Part shown: positions 33,748-45,600 of the stretch, piece after piece
How positions within the stretch are numbered: the first letter of the stretch is position 1
Layout: each line of letters opens with the position of its first letter
Assembly (NCBI GenBank): GCA_030272155.1
Contig: CP126192.1
Coordinates: 1,088,501-1,152,500, forward strand
Source: Tetradesmus obliquus
Taxonomy: Eukaryota; Chlorophyta; Chlorophyceae; Sphaeropleales; Scenedesmaceae
Length of the DNA stretch: 64,000 nucleotides
Reading direction: 5' to 3'
The notes under the pieces: generated by a model
What the model saw: the letters and a program-made list of their open reading frames with translations, nothing else
Told to the model about the DNA's origin: nothing
The model's database searches: none
Program-made: the position numbers and the translations under genes

Positions 33748-34960
33748 CATCATCATCATCATCATGTTACCCATCAAGCCATAGCATCAACGCCATCGGC
33801 CCCGCGCCCCAATGGAGCGGCAACAGAAGGAACTACACCATCATGTTTGCAAGCATTACGCACACCCCAAGCCTTATCAAGAAAATCAGCAATGAACCTA
33901 GACACCCGTAACCTAACAGAACCCCAAGCATCATCCGACACAAACCGCTTCACCTTCACCTCAGCATCTGAAATAGACAACACGTTACGCAATTTTGCAG
34001 CGCAACCCGACACAGCCCTAATCTCATTGAACATCTCATCTCTTTGCACAGACGTCGAAGCACAATCAAATAACAAATGTGACAATGACTCCACACCAGC
34101 ACCACACGCCGGACAAGCTGCATTACCATCAGCTCGCCTGCCACCATAACGGCTGGTGCGCTCATGTACAGCCAAACAACCCAAACGCACACGCATCATC
34201 AACTCAACACCACGTGTAGGCGCCCCAGACCGCAAAAAAGGCCCGACCCGCTTAAACGTCATAGCATCAGCATGTTTAGGGTGCACATGCGTGATATGCC
34301 CAACAAAGTGGAATGCTCCAGCGATTCACACATAATCCTATCTGCATGCAACTTCTTAATCTGCCCTGAAATGTGACTCTTGCAGCAGCTTGCACGCCCT
34401 GCCGCTGTTTCTACATTCACACCATACTTGCACAACAGACTCTGCACATACTTGTGCCATGGAGTTACTACCATTGCTCCACTCGAACGCCTCCACTCTG
34501 CGGCGAACACTTGCTGTGGCAGTCCATCCATGCGCTGTATCCTAAAATAGTACTCCATAGCTCGCTGATGTAACCACATATGCAACACCATCCATGCGCT
34601 GTATCCTAAAATAGTACTCCATAGCTCGCTGATGTAACCACATATGCAAAGGCTTCACACCCCATTCAGCCAAGACAGCCGAGGAACATGGACGCTCCTT
34701 GCCACAGCGCATTGCACACTTGATTATGTCTGTCTGCACCTGATCAATCTGCTGCAGCTGCCTAGCTGTTGACGGGAAACCAGCACTGACCAAGGGGTTG
34801 TCAACCCTCGCGCCAACAACATCAACAAGCTCATGGCACACACTAAGTCTGAATTCAGGAGTTTTACCTCCATGACAACACAACCTAAACCAACTACACT
34901 AATGTGCTGCAACGGCTGCGGGTGCCTTAACATTATTACTAACCCACGCCCCGGGGCGGC
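33748..34960 (-). mobile_element. LINE (non-LTR retrotransposon) 3' fragment
   Basis: 5'-truncated copy holding the region after the reverse transcriptase. On the minus strand it encodes LHMWLHQRAMEYYFRIQRMD and LVSAGFPSTARQLQQIDQVQ, then a zinc-finger-like CPACGAGVESLSHLLFDC, typical of the C-terminal part of LINE ORF2. The reading is broken into at least three frames, in part by a 64-bp tandem duplication (34524-34649). The coding part ends at a TGA (33776-33774), followed within about 10 bp by an (ATG)6 run at 33748-33765, which looks like a microsatellite 3' tail. The region is clearly AT-richer than its neighbours. The 5' limit is approximate and no target-site duplication could be confirmed by eye. 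The clade is not certain. Confidence 0.8.
34524..34649. repeat. 64-bp tandem duplication inside the LINE fragment
   Basis: A 64-bp unit starting CCATCCATGCGCTGTATCC occurs at 34524-34587 and again at 34588-34649, almost unchanged. It repeats the coding segment for HMWLHQRAMEYYFRIQRMDG and shifts the frame, so it arose after insertion or in a dead copy. Confidence 0.93.
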
Positions 34961-35489
34961 ACTCTGCGGCATGCTGCAGTGCACACATGCGGCTCTGCTG
35001 TATCACACACCATATCAGTATACTGACGCGGATACATATCCGCTGACTGTTTGGTCAACTGGCGCCATTTACATCACTCACAGCCTCAGCTACAACCTGC
35101 TAGCTATGTGCAGTCTGGCTACATCTGTACAGCTATACCAATACCTATACACTGTGCCTCACATGGTGCACACCTCTGTACTGCACAGCTGGCAGCAAAA
35201 TCTGGGCCGCACACGTCATGTACAACAGCAGCCTCAGTGCTACAAGTGATTGACTTCAGTTGGTTTGAAGCAACGCAGTCACTTCAAATACCATGCAGCA
35301 TGTGAAGCCCAGCAGCAAGTTAGCACCACTGCTGCTGTGCATGGCTGCACCGAATGGCTCAGCGCGCAGGCTGTGTGGCCGTCGTCACTGCTCGATGCAG
35401 ATTGAAGCCGGCAGCACGCTCGGTTGTGGCTGATGGGGTGTTGGAGGGGGAGTCACGCCCGTAGCAGCCATAGCAGCTGGGCGGGCGTC
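34961..35489. other. Flank between LINE fragment and methyltransferase gene
   Basis: About 530 bp, AT-rich on the LINE side and returning to GC/CAG-rich sequence near 35.3 kb. It should include the 3' UTR of the minus-strand methyltransferase-like gene. No gene was recognised. Confidence 0.4.
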
Positions 35490-35598
35490 TCACGGGCTGT
35501 AGCCGTCTGCCAGCAGCGGGTCGGCCAATGACACGGTGGCACTGCTGCTGCTGCTGGAGCTGCTGCCGCCGTCTGCCGCGCCCCTGCTGCGTGTTTTG

Positions 35599-35631
<33 letters not shown>

Positions 35632-37908
35632 TCGTGGGCGCGCTTGCGCTGGCTGTGGCGCTGCAGCGCCTCGTGTCGCGCCACCACCCAGTCGCGCAGC
35701 TCCGGCGTCTCAAAGTCGTACTCGCCCGGGGGCGCGTTGAGCTTGCTGGCCGTGATCCATGTGGGCAGGTCGTAGCCCACCCAGGCCACGCGCAGCCACA
35801 GCACGCCGTCCTCCATGCAGGCCTGAGAGGATGAGAGGGGGGAGGAAACAGCCGCAGCGATCAAGGCACCAGCTGATAGCACAGCAGGAGTGCTGGCAAT
35901 GTGGAGCAATAGAATATTGCTGGATGCACAAGGTGGCCGCGCCGTACCACCCACTGTCTCCCCCGCAGAAGCCTGCGCAAGCACCGTGGCACACACAGCG
36001 TGACCTGATGCTAGCACAGCTGCAACTCAGCACAGCTGTGCTGGAGGGGCGCAGCATGCCTGGAAGCAGGACCAGTGAGGGCAGCGCGTCCATCGATTCA
36101 TCGGCTGCATGCAGCTGCCGCACCTGCTCCACAAAGTCCACCTCCCAGCACTTCCTCTGCTTGGCTTTCTGGCTGGGCGTGGCGGGCGGCGCGGGCTCAT
36201 GCGCCAGGGGCGGCAGCAGCTCAGCCAGGGCGCGGCCCAGCAGGCAGGCCAGCTGGTCGGGCACGCTGATGCGCTGCTGCAGGCCCTGCAGCGGCGGCAG
36301 CGGCAGTAGCAGCAGCGACAGTAGCAGCAGGGTGCAGCTCACACATCACGCGTTGCTGCTGCTTCTGTTCAGGATGCCTCACGAGCCTGCCTGAGCAGGG
36401 GCTGTGGTGCAGATGTGTGTGCGGCCCGCCTGCTCCGTGCACAGCCCTGCCATGCGGCTCTCACCTCGTCCGTGAGCATGTTGATGACGTGGCATGGTTT
36501 GCGCGTCTCCTTGTTGATGTAGGTGTTGGGGCAGGCGGGGTGCCCGGGGCAGGTGCGGGCGGGGAAGCTGGCAGGCAGCGGCAGGCTGCTCCACAGCATG
36601 GTGCGCTTGCGGTAGCCGTAGCCGTACTGCAGCCAAGTCAGCCAGCAGGCAGCTCACCAAGCAGCCAGCCAGAAGCAGCAACCGCAGACCATTGAAGAAA
36701 CTAATGCAAGGGGTTCCTGTCGCCGTGAGCGTGCATTCATGCTGTGCCCGCCCTCATGCTCTCACCCCCCTGGCCCCTCACCTGGCAGTAGTCCAGCGTC
36801 ACGCTGTGCGGGTAATGCTGTATCACGGTGCGCTCCTTGAGCAGCCCAGTGCCGGGGTTCTCAACCAGCACCTGCGCAGCAGAAGCAGCAGCAGTGGCAG
36901 CGCGGCATGTGGTTCAGCATGGCGGTGGCATGCAGCATGCCCTGCTCAGCAAGCGCCTCGTCACCACACTGCACCCATGGCAACACTGCACGCTGCACCA
37001 GGCTGCGCAGCCACGCTGGGCGTCTATGCACATGCAGCGTCATCATGCCAGCAGACCCATGCTTGTTGCCAGCCTGTTGCACATGCGCGCACCATCGCGG
37101 CATCCAGGTCGGCGGCGATGCGGGCTATCGCTGCCACGCATGCGTCTGCTGCCGCCAGGTCGCGCGGCCGCCCCCGCTTGAGCGTGGTGTACTCGGTGCA
37201 GGGCGGGGAGGCCCACACCACGGCGCGCTTGCGGTTGGCGGGCGTGGCGCCAGCCATGCGCTTCACCTGCAGCCGGACGCCAGGCAGCAGGCACAGCAAG
37301 CAGCCACAGGTTGCAGAGCTGCTGCGGTGCCGGCTGCTGTTCAAGGCGCAAGGGTGGGCATGAGCTTGCCAGCGTGCGTGCTTGTTGCCCAGCACACTCA
37401 GAAGGTGGGGGCACAGGCGCCACACGCATCTGTAGAGCACACTCATCTGATTATCTGATAAGTGTGTGTGTCCAGCATGTCAAGTGCGCTCACACACCGC
37501 TGTGCTGCTGATTTGCAAAGCTAGGTCACTTGCAGGGCCAGCCTGATAGGTTACTGTTGCAGCGCGGCCACGCGTGCACCGCACCTCGTCTGCTGCTGCT
37601 TGATCCCACTGCGTAATGTCCATGGTGATGTCAGCGCCTTGATCAGGATCCATGTCGATCCTGCAGCAGCAGCGGCAGCAAGAACAACAGCAGCCCTTCA
37701 TTGTGCAGTTCCTGTTAGATTATTGCTGCAGCAGCAGTGCTGCTTGCTCAGGGCTGGCAGAGCACCACTGACTGCAAGCTCTCCTCCTCTGCTGCCCAAG
37801 CTGTGGTGGGACTGACCTGACTGCCTTCACACACAGGACCTTGGAGAGAATGCGTGACACTGAGCCATTGCCACTGAACAGCTCAACTATATAGAAGGAG
37901 TCGCGCAT
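35490..37908 (-). CDS. C5-cytosine methyltransferase-like protein with chromo-like tail
   Basis: Seven exons with consistent phase: 37908-37817, 37660-37585, about 37266-37098, 36871-36782, 36626-36465, 36285 to about 36065, and 35822-35490. Motif I is YIVELFSGNGSVSR (SAM binding). IDMDPDQGADITMDITQWD follows, where the SAM-ribose acid is expected. Motif IV is VVWASPPCTEYTTLKRG, with the PPC catalytic Cys. Motif VI is VLVENPGTGLLKER and motif VIII is YCQYGYGYRKRTMLW. The PPCTEY variant resembles compact virus- and phage-type cytosine methylases rather than DNMT1/CMT. C-terminal to the enzyme, KCWEVDFVEQV plus VLWLRVAWVGYDLPTWITAS look like a chromodomain split by the last intron, followed by a basic, poly-Gln and Ser tail. 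The exon 6 donor (GTCCTG) is weak and that junction is least sure. The likely role is DNA cytosine methylation in the nucleus; activity is inferred. Confidence 0.75.
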
Positions 37909-39430
37909 CGCTGTACGATGATTGTGCTGCTGGGTGGGTGCCTTGGTGCTGCCACTGCTGCCTCAGTGAGATGATCTTCGTATGGACGCCCTTTATTCAC
38001 GCTGCCATGGTCCTCAATGCGTGAAAACGAGGTGCGCGATCGCCGATCTGTGTAAATAGTCGCAGGAAGCACACTTTGCAATCAGCTGATCAACGTAGCG
38101 CAGCAGCAGTGATGTCAAGCGATCTACGAAACTTCGCCCACAAGTTCATATAAAACGGAGAGTGAATTACACATGCACCACGGCGTGTTCACACTATATT
38201 TTGAAATGGGCGCGAAACCCTGCTCATCATGACAAGGAAGGGCAGCACGACAGAGCACGACGTGGTGCCCTGCCCTTGAACAGCCGATCACCACAGGAGA
38301 TGCATTGATCCGAACAACTGGCCCAGCCTTATTGAAACAACATCACACGAGCCAGGCAAAGCATCACTGCCCCCGGCTCTCCCTCCCTCCCTCCCTCCCT
38401 CCATGCTGGGATCATCGCTGAGTCAGGCCACTGCAGCCTGCAGGCCAAATGACCCCTACAGCATCCTGTCAGCAATGCCTGAAAAGAAAGCAGAAGCAAC
38501 CCTTGCAACGTGCACCTGCTGATCAAATGATGACCGCCATGTGCCAGCAGACGATGCCACTGCCGTCATGCGTGCAACATGCACGACATACATCGTGCAA
38601 TCGCAAATCGACACAGCCCGAGTCAGATACAGGCATGAGTACATATTAGCAGCAGCACTCAACCATGTGCGCATCCTTCAAGTGCACAAAAAACTCAGTC
38701 AGCAACAAGGCATAGTACACAGGGCCAAAAAAAGGGTACAACTCCTAATAGTAACACAGCAGACTGCTGCCGATCGCTACTAGATACAACAGGCAAGGTG
38801 CTGCACCTGCATGGCTGAAGCAAGGCATAGCAGCTGGCAACATCTTGCCGTCAGGGCAACAGCCTGCTAATCATAGTATCAGGCAGCAACATGCCTACAT
38901 AAGAACAGGGCAAGAAAATGCTGCTCTGCCGGCACGCTTGTGTAAACCAGCAGAAGGCACAGCCAAGGTACACGCTGCAGGACACCTCGTCTGGCGATGC
39001 GCTTGATTCAATAGGCAGCGCGCAGGCCTGCCAAATCTCCCCCCCCCCCCCCCCTCCCCCAATTGCAAGCTCCCCAGACCCGGACATCTTGAGCGCACCA
39101 GCCCCGCCAACAGTTTGGACAACGCAACATGAAGGCATGCAGCGCGCTATGGCCCATGCATGCAGGGGGTGGCTGCTGCCAGCCTTCGGGCCAGCCTGGT
39201 CAGGGGCTGTACAGCAAAATCCCTGCCAGCCTGCCCACGCGTTGCATGAATAGATAAGCATGAGAAGAATCAGCGTGCAACCAAACACTTCAGCAGCAGC
39301 ACACACCACGTGCTCTGCTTCAGCAAAGGTCAACTCGCAGTGCCATGCGCCACCCGGGTTTTATGGTGTACACGGCAGCACCAGAGTCATGCCTTGCCAT
39401 GCAATGCAACAAGTTGCAAAGTCGTCATCT
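37909..39430. other. Intergenic region upstream of the methyltransferase gene
   Basis: About 1.5 kb between the methyltransferase-like gene start (-) and the 50-bp repeat array near the Ca2+-ATPase 3' end. It contains a (CCCT)n run at about 38379-38402 and a long C run at about 39030-39054. No coding segment was recognised. The left part should hold the methyltransferase promoter and the right part the Ca2+-ATPase 3' UTR or spacer. Confidence 0.4.
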
Positions 39431-39630
39431 GGTGCTGCCAAGAAGGATGCACAGTACTCGTGGGACCCCCACTCACGACTGGTGCTGCCAAGAAGCATGC
39501 ACAGTACTCGTGGGACCCCCACTCACGACTGGTGCTGCCAAGAAGCATGCACAGTACTCGTGGGACCCCCACTCACGACTGGTGCTGCCAAGAAGCATGC
39601 ACAGTACTCGTGGGACCCCCACTCACGACT
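39431..39630. repeat. 50-bp minisatellite, 4 copies plus degenerate copies
   Basis: Perfect 50-bp period starting at 39431, 39481, 39531 and 39581, with one mismatch in the first copy. Shortened variants continue to about 39708 and reach the stop codon of the Ca2+-ATPase gene (39686-39684). On the minus strand every unit contains GTGAGTGG and TTCTTGGCAG, good matches to 5' and 3' splice sites. All three plus-strand frames are open through the array, which creates long false ORFs. Confidence 0.95.
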
Positions 39631-39683
39631 GGTGCAGCTGCTGCTGGCAGTGGGACCCCCACCACAGGCAGTGGGACCCCCAC

Positions 39684-42600
39684 TCACGACTGGTGCAGCT
39701 GCTGCTGGCGCCGCCTCCACAACTCCCCACGTGGCAAGCCATGCCCTGCAGCTGCCGTGCTGCTGCTGCTGCCGCCGTCAGCGCTGCTGCCTGCAGATCC
39801 CACTGCCACGCCCTTCCGGCCCTGCCAACCACGCGCAGCTGCAGCTGCAGCTGCCTTCACAGCCCGCGCTGCTGCAGCGGCAGCCCCACGTGCCACACTC
39901 TGCACCGCCTGCAGCGGCCGAGCAACAGCAGCAGAGGCCGCACCCAGCGCCTTGCTGCTTGTGCTGCCGCTACCACTGCTGCTGCTGCTGCTGCTGCTGC
40001 CACCTGGCGGGCCACCGGGTGGTGGCGGCTCCGTGGGTATGGCCCGCAGCGCCCGGCGCGCCAGCAGCGTGAGGCCTCCGAAGCCGAGGCACACCGCCCA
40101 CTGCTGCGCTGACAGCGGCACCGTGCTGAAGGCGCGGCCGCCCATCTGCACGATGGCCACCTGCATGCGCAGCGGCAAGACCAGCATAGTGCGGTTGAGT
40201 GAGCCGCACATGCACTGCAAGATCAGAGGCAGTGCCGCAATGCGACTTTGCGTCGACATGCGGCAGCACACACGAAGCTCCTGCTGCTCAACCGCTGCAG
40301 CACAGAGGCCACCGCCCCAAGCCCCCTCACCATCACCCCTCACCATCACCCCTCACCATCACCCCTCACCATCACCCCTCACCATCACCCCTCACCATCA
40401 CCCCTCACCATCACCCCTCACCATCACCCCTCACCATCACCCCTCACCATCACCCCTCACCATCACCCCTCACCATCACCCCTCACCATCACCCCTCACC
40501 ATCACCCCTGCCCGCACCCCTGACCCCCCCCCACCTGCAGTCCCGCCTCCAGCCCCAGTATGCCCAGGAACAGCCGCTGCTGGCTCAGCCCAGCCAGCAC
40601 GTCAGGCTCGTCGTGGATCTTGCGCGCGTTGACCTGCGGGGTGGTTGGTGGGAATGAGGGCGTTCCAGTCAGTTCAGGCAGACGAGGAAGAGGCAGCATC
40701 GCAGACCAGCCAAGAGCAGCAGACGCAAGCCATGGGGGCTTGCCAGCAGGGAGCTGCAAGGCAGGCTGGTGCTGCATGTGCGGCACACCAGCAGCAGGCA
40801 GCAGCCTCGCCAGCAGCTGCCACATCCTGGTCTGGCACAGCGAAAGCACCAGCTCAACTTTGTCCGTGCATGCACTGCTGTTGCTGCTGGTTAAGCCCTG
40901 CTGCTGCTTGTCAAGCGCTGCTGCCGACTTGAGCGGCTGCCATCCCCACACCCTCCCCACCTGGTTGAACAGCTGCATCAGCACGAAGGCGTTGAACACC
41001 AGCGTGTACTGCTCAGCGCGCTCAGGGCTCAGGCCGCCCCCCAGCTCCCCGCCAGCCACATCAGCCAGCGCGCCACCAGCAGCAGTCATCACACCCACAG
41101 CAGCAGCAGCCGCCGCTGCCATGCCGCTGCCAATGCCGCTGCCTCCTCCCTGCCCCAGCCCTACCAGCGCCTCCCCTAGGGGCCCCAGCAGCGCCGCCAG
41201 CACCGCCAGCTGCAGCGCGGCCTGGCCCAGGATGGCCTTGGCCACTGTGGGCGTGATGATGGCGCCGTCACGCGCACGCGGCGGCTCGTCCAGCGCCTCG
41301 TCTGCAGGCGCGGGTGGGGTGTGTGGTGTGCAGCAGGACAGGCAGACAGCAGAGGCAGGCAGCAGGCAGAACGCAGGCTGTGAGCGTGTACAAGAGCTTG
41401 CTTGGGCTGCGGCAGGTGTGAGGTGCTGCAGCAGGCATAGGGGCCCGATCCGCGCCTTCCAGTGCAGAGGTGTTGCATGACGATGTGTCAGCTGCTGGCC
41501 CCATCGCAGCTGCTGCAGTATGAAGTAATAGCCGCACTGCTTTTACGCAGCACCACCAGCACACGCCCTTGCCACGCACAGCGCAGCACGCAACTACCAG
41601 CGTGGCCTAACACCCCTCCGCCATGCTGACTGCCGCAGCTGTGCCAGCCAGCTCCGGCCGGGTCATGCCGCTGCCCGCTCACCCGTGGGCGCCTCTGTTG
41701 CCAGCGCCAGGCTGGCCAGGCTGTCCATGATGAGGTTCACCCACAGCATCTGCACAGCAGACAGCGGGCTCGCACGCAGCGCCAGCGCGCCGCCCGCTGC
41801 CGTGACCAGCGCCACCACGTTGGCTGTGAGCTGGAACTGCAGGAACTTGGTCACCGCGCTGTACACGTTGCGGCCCCACTTCACCGCAGACACGATCGAC
41901 CTGAGCGGCGCGCCAGCAGCAGGATGAAGGCACGCACACACGCATGGCAGTGTCAGTGAACCGCTTTAAGACGGAACAGCAAGCAGCATGTGCGTGCAGC
42001 AATGCAGCCACAACACACGTGCCATCCAGGCAACTCAACAGCAGCAGCAACGGCACATCGCAATGATGCACAGCTGCTGGAGCGGCCCACGCTGCCCTGC
42101 CCCTGCCCCTCCCGCTGGCCCCTCAGGTGACATCCCACACGCCCGCAATGCACTGCTGCTGCCCTGCCACCCCTGGCCAGGCAGCGCCTCACGTGAAGTT
42201 GTTGTCCAGCAGCAGGATGTCGGAGGCGTCCTTGGCGATGGAGGTGCCCGCGGCCATGGCAAAGCCCACGTCAGCCGCGTTGAGCGCGGGCGCGTCGTTG
42301 GTGCCGTCACCCGTCACGGCCACCGTCTCTGCCAGCTGCCCGCGCGCACGCAGCGCCTTGAGCGCCTGCAGCCAGGCCGCAGCAGCAGCATGTCATGGCA
42401 AGTGTGTATTACGCAGCAACAGCATGTCATGGCAAGTGTGTATTACGCAGCAACAAGGCTGCTGCGCAGTTTTGTGCCGGCCAACAGCAGCCCCAGATGT
42501 AATGATTGCATGACACACATGCCGTGCCAACAACAGCTGCAGCTGCACAGCATCAACCACTTCCACCATCACAAGGAAACACAGCATGCGCCATGCACGT

Positions 42601-45600
42601 GCCAGCTGCTGCTGCTGTTGCTGCTGTCACGCAGCAACTGTGGCGCTGATCAACACAAAGCGCTGCGCCCCACCTGCACCAGCGTGAACTTGTCTGCTGG
42701 CGTGCAGCGCGCCATCACGCGCAGGTGCGGCCACAGCGCGGCGAAGGCGTCCAGGTCTGTGCTGCCATCCTGCTGCAGCACCAGCGCCCTGAACTGGGGG
42801 CCCTCCAGCACAGCAAGCGCAGGGTGCGGCGCCTGGGGAGGAGGGGTGGTGTTAGGGAGGGCACAGGAGGGGGTGGGGCAGTGGCGCATGATGGCACAGC
42901 AGCATGTGAGGCAAAGATGCTACCAAGTCAGTCACAGGCACATGCAGCGCTGAGCTGCCCAGGCACCCCGAATGCAAGCAAGCCTGCGCTGCACTTTGTG
43001 TGTGGCAAGCAGAGCAAAAAGTGCAGCCTGCCCTGCCCTGCCCTGCCCCTGGTGGTGCAGCACCCACCACGCTGTTCATCAGCGCCGCGCCAGCAGCAGG
43101 GTCAGCGCCGCCCGCAGCGCCGCTCAGGCCGTGCAGCAGCCCGTCCAGCCAGCCAGGCTGCTGCTGCTGCTTGCTCAGCCCATCGGCCTTTTGCTGCAGC
43201 GCCTGCGGCAGCGGCAACTCCGCCAGCAGCTGCCGCAGCTGCACATTGTACTGGCTGCTGCTCACGCCGCTGCATGCGCGCGCCGCCAGCGTCTCCTCCA
43301 CCTGCTGCTGCAGCGGCCGTGGCAGGATGCCGCACTCGGCCGCGATGGCTGCTGCCGTGGCTGCGTTGTCGCCCGTGATCATGCGCACCGCGATGCCTGC
43401 GCGCTGGCAGTCGGTGATGGCACCAGGCACAGCAGCACGCACTGCGGCAAGGTAGCGGCAGCAGAAATAATGGTATTAGCACAGTGCGCTCAAGAGCCCA
43501 GCATGTGAACACAAGGAAACCATGCAGCGCTGCACCCCAGGAACACTTTAGCTGACGCAGTGCTGCTGCATGTGAGCTCAATCAAACAAGAGAAGCACTG
43601 ACTGACCAGCAGTAACGGGCAGTGCGTCAACATGGCTGACCAACTGCCACTGTCAGCAACAACAACGTGCAGCCACAAAACCATAGCCATCTACCGCCGC
43701 TGCAAGCGCTCTTCTGTTTGCCCCCTTGCCCCCTCCCCCACCTGGGTCCTCCAGCCCCAGCAGCCCAATCAGCACCAGCCCGCCAGCGTCCTCGTCACCA
43801 TCCAGCAGCTGCCAGCCACTGCTGCTGCTGCCGCCGCTGCTGCCGCCGTTGCTGCCCTGAGCAGCCGCTGCGGGGGGCAGCAGCAGGTCCTTGTAGGCCA
43901 GCGCCAGCACGCGCAGCCCGCCGCGCCCGCAGCGCGCCTTGAGCGCCGCCACCTGGCCCGGCGTCAGCGGCTGCAGGCCGCCGTCCAGCCCCACCTGCAG
44001 CCTGCAGCCGTCCAGCAGCAGCTCCGCCGCGCCCTTCACGTACAGCCGCGCAGGCTGCGAGGACGCGCCCGCGCTGCCCGGCGTGGCCAGTGGCGGCCCC
44101 AGCGCCACCAGGCTGCTCATGCGCTTGCGCGTGCTGCTGAAGGGGAAGGTCTGCGCAGCACGGGGAAAGGTGGTGGAGGGCAGCCGGACTTCAGCAAACA
44201 ATGGACACAGTCACACAGCACGCAAGCAGCGCAGCAGGGCCGCCATGTGCGCTGCCATGAAATAAGCAAGGAGCTACGTAGCCCGGGTGAAGGTACCACC
44301 GAGGCGCAGCTTGGCTAGCAGCACTAACTGCTGCAAATGACTGCTGGTATGGCAGTCAGCCTGCTCATGCCACACCGCCAGCCCCAGGCACAAGAGCAAG
44401 CCTCAAACCCCAGCCGGGCATGCAAGGCCCAGCCCCGCACCTGCAGCACGTTGAGCTGCTGCTCGCTGGCGCCTGCCCCTGGCAGCAGCCGCCCCGCCAG
44501 CCGCCCACCAAACTCCAGCAGCGCGCACTCGGTGCGGTTGCCGCTGCGGTCCAGCTGCCGCCCGTTGCTGCTGCTACTGCTGCCGTTGCTGCTGCCCTTG
44601 GCCCCGCCCGGCTCCCCGCCCGCCTCCTGCGGCACCAGGCGTATGCTGGCGGTGCTATTGAGGCTGATGCTGTCAGCCAGCAGCTGGCGCAGCTCGCCAG
44701 ACAGGCAGCTCACGCTGCTGGCGGCGCAGCTGCTGCCGGGCGCCGCAAACAGCGAGGCGGTGCTGCTCAGCGCTGCATCCATGGTGCAGTCCGCCAGCAG
44801 CGAGCACTCCTCAGCAAAGGCGTCCTCTGCTACGCCGCGGTAGGCAGCAGCGGTGGGGCTGGCGGCGGCCTCGCGCTGCTGCTGGCGCTGCTGCCATTGC
44901 TGCAATTGCTGCTGCTGTTGCTGCGCCTTGCTCGCCTGCAGCGCTGCTGCCGCCTCTGAGCGGGGCGGCTCCTCGTCACCCTCGTACTGCTGCTGCTGCT
45001 GGCCGGCATACTCGTAGAGCTGCTCCCCATCCCAGCTGAGGCTGACCATGGTCAGCACGTCAGGCGGCACGGGCACAGCAGCAGCAGCAGCAGCGCTGCC
45101 ATTGCGGCTGGGTGCTGCAGGCGCACCGTCACCTGCGCTGACGCTGCTCAGGGCACTGCCCACGCTGCTGCTGCTGCTGCTGGCGGTGCTGCTGGTGAGC
45201 GCGGCCACCTGGTTGCTGCTGGGCTGCATGTCAGGCGGCTGCCGCTGCTGCTCGTCATCGCTGGTGCTCAGGCTGCTGCCTGCGATGCTGCTGGTGCTGC
45301 GCACGGTGGAGCCAAACCCGTTGCTGGTAGGAGCTGCTGCAGCCAGCGGGGCTGCTGCTGCTGCTAATGCGGCCGGCCCCAGCGCCTGTGCTCCCTGCAG
45401 CGCCGCGGGCTGTGCCCTGGCTGTGCTTAATGAGGGCCGCACGTTGAATGTGACGCCGCCCACAAACAGCTTCACGACTGCCATGTTGTTCTCTGTGAGC
45501 GTGCCTGTCTTGTCACTGCAGCACAGCAGCACAGCAGCACAGCAGCACAGCAGCGCACACGCAAAATTAAATGCGCCCTGTGTGTGCGGGCAGGTGACAC

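Noticed and set aside
39431-40509. CRISPR-like array
   Set aside because: Repeats are directly tandem without spacers and sit in a eukaryotic nuclear gene region.
39260-40632. Plus-strand open frames of 255-440 codons over the 50-bp and 13-bp arrays
   Set aside because: They exist because both repeat units lack stops in all + frames. They lie antisense to a conserved Ca2+-ATPase exon and intron and have no family resemblance.
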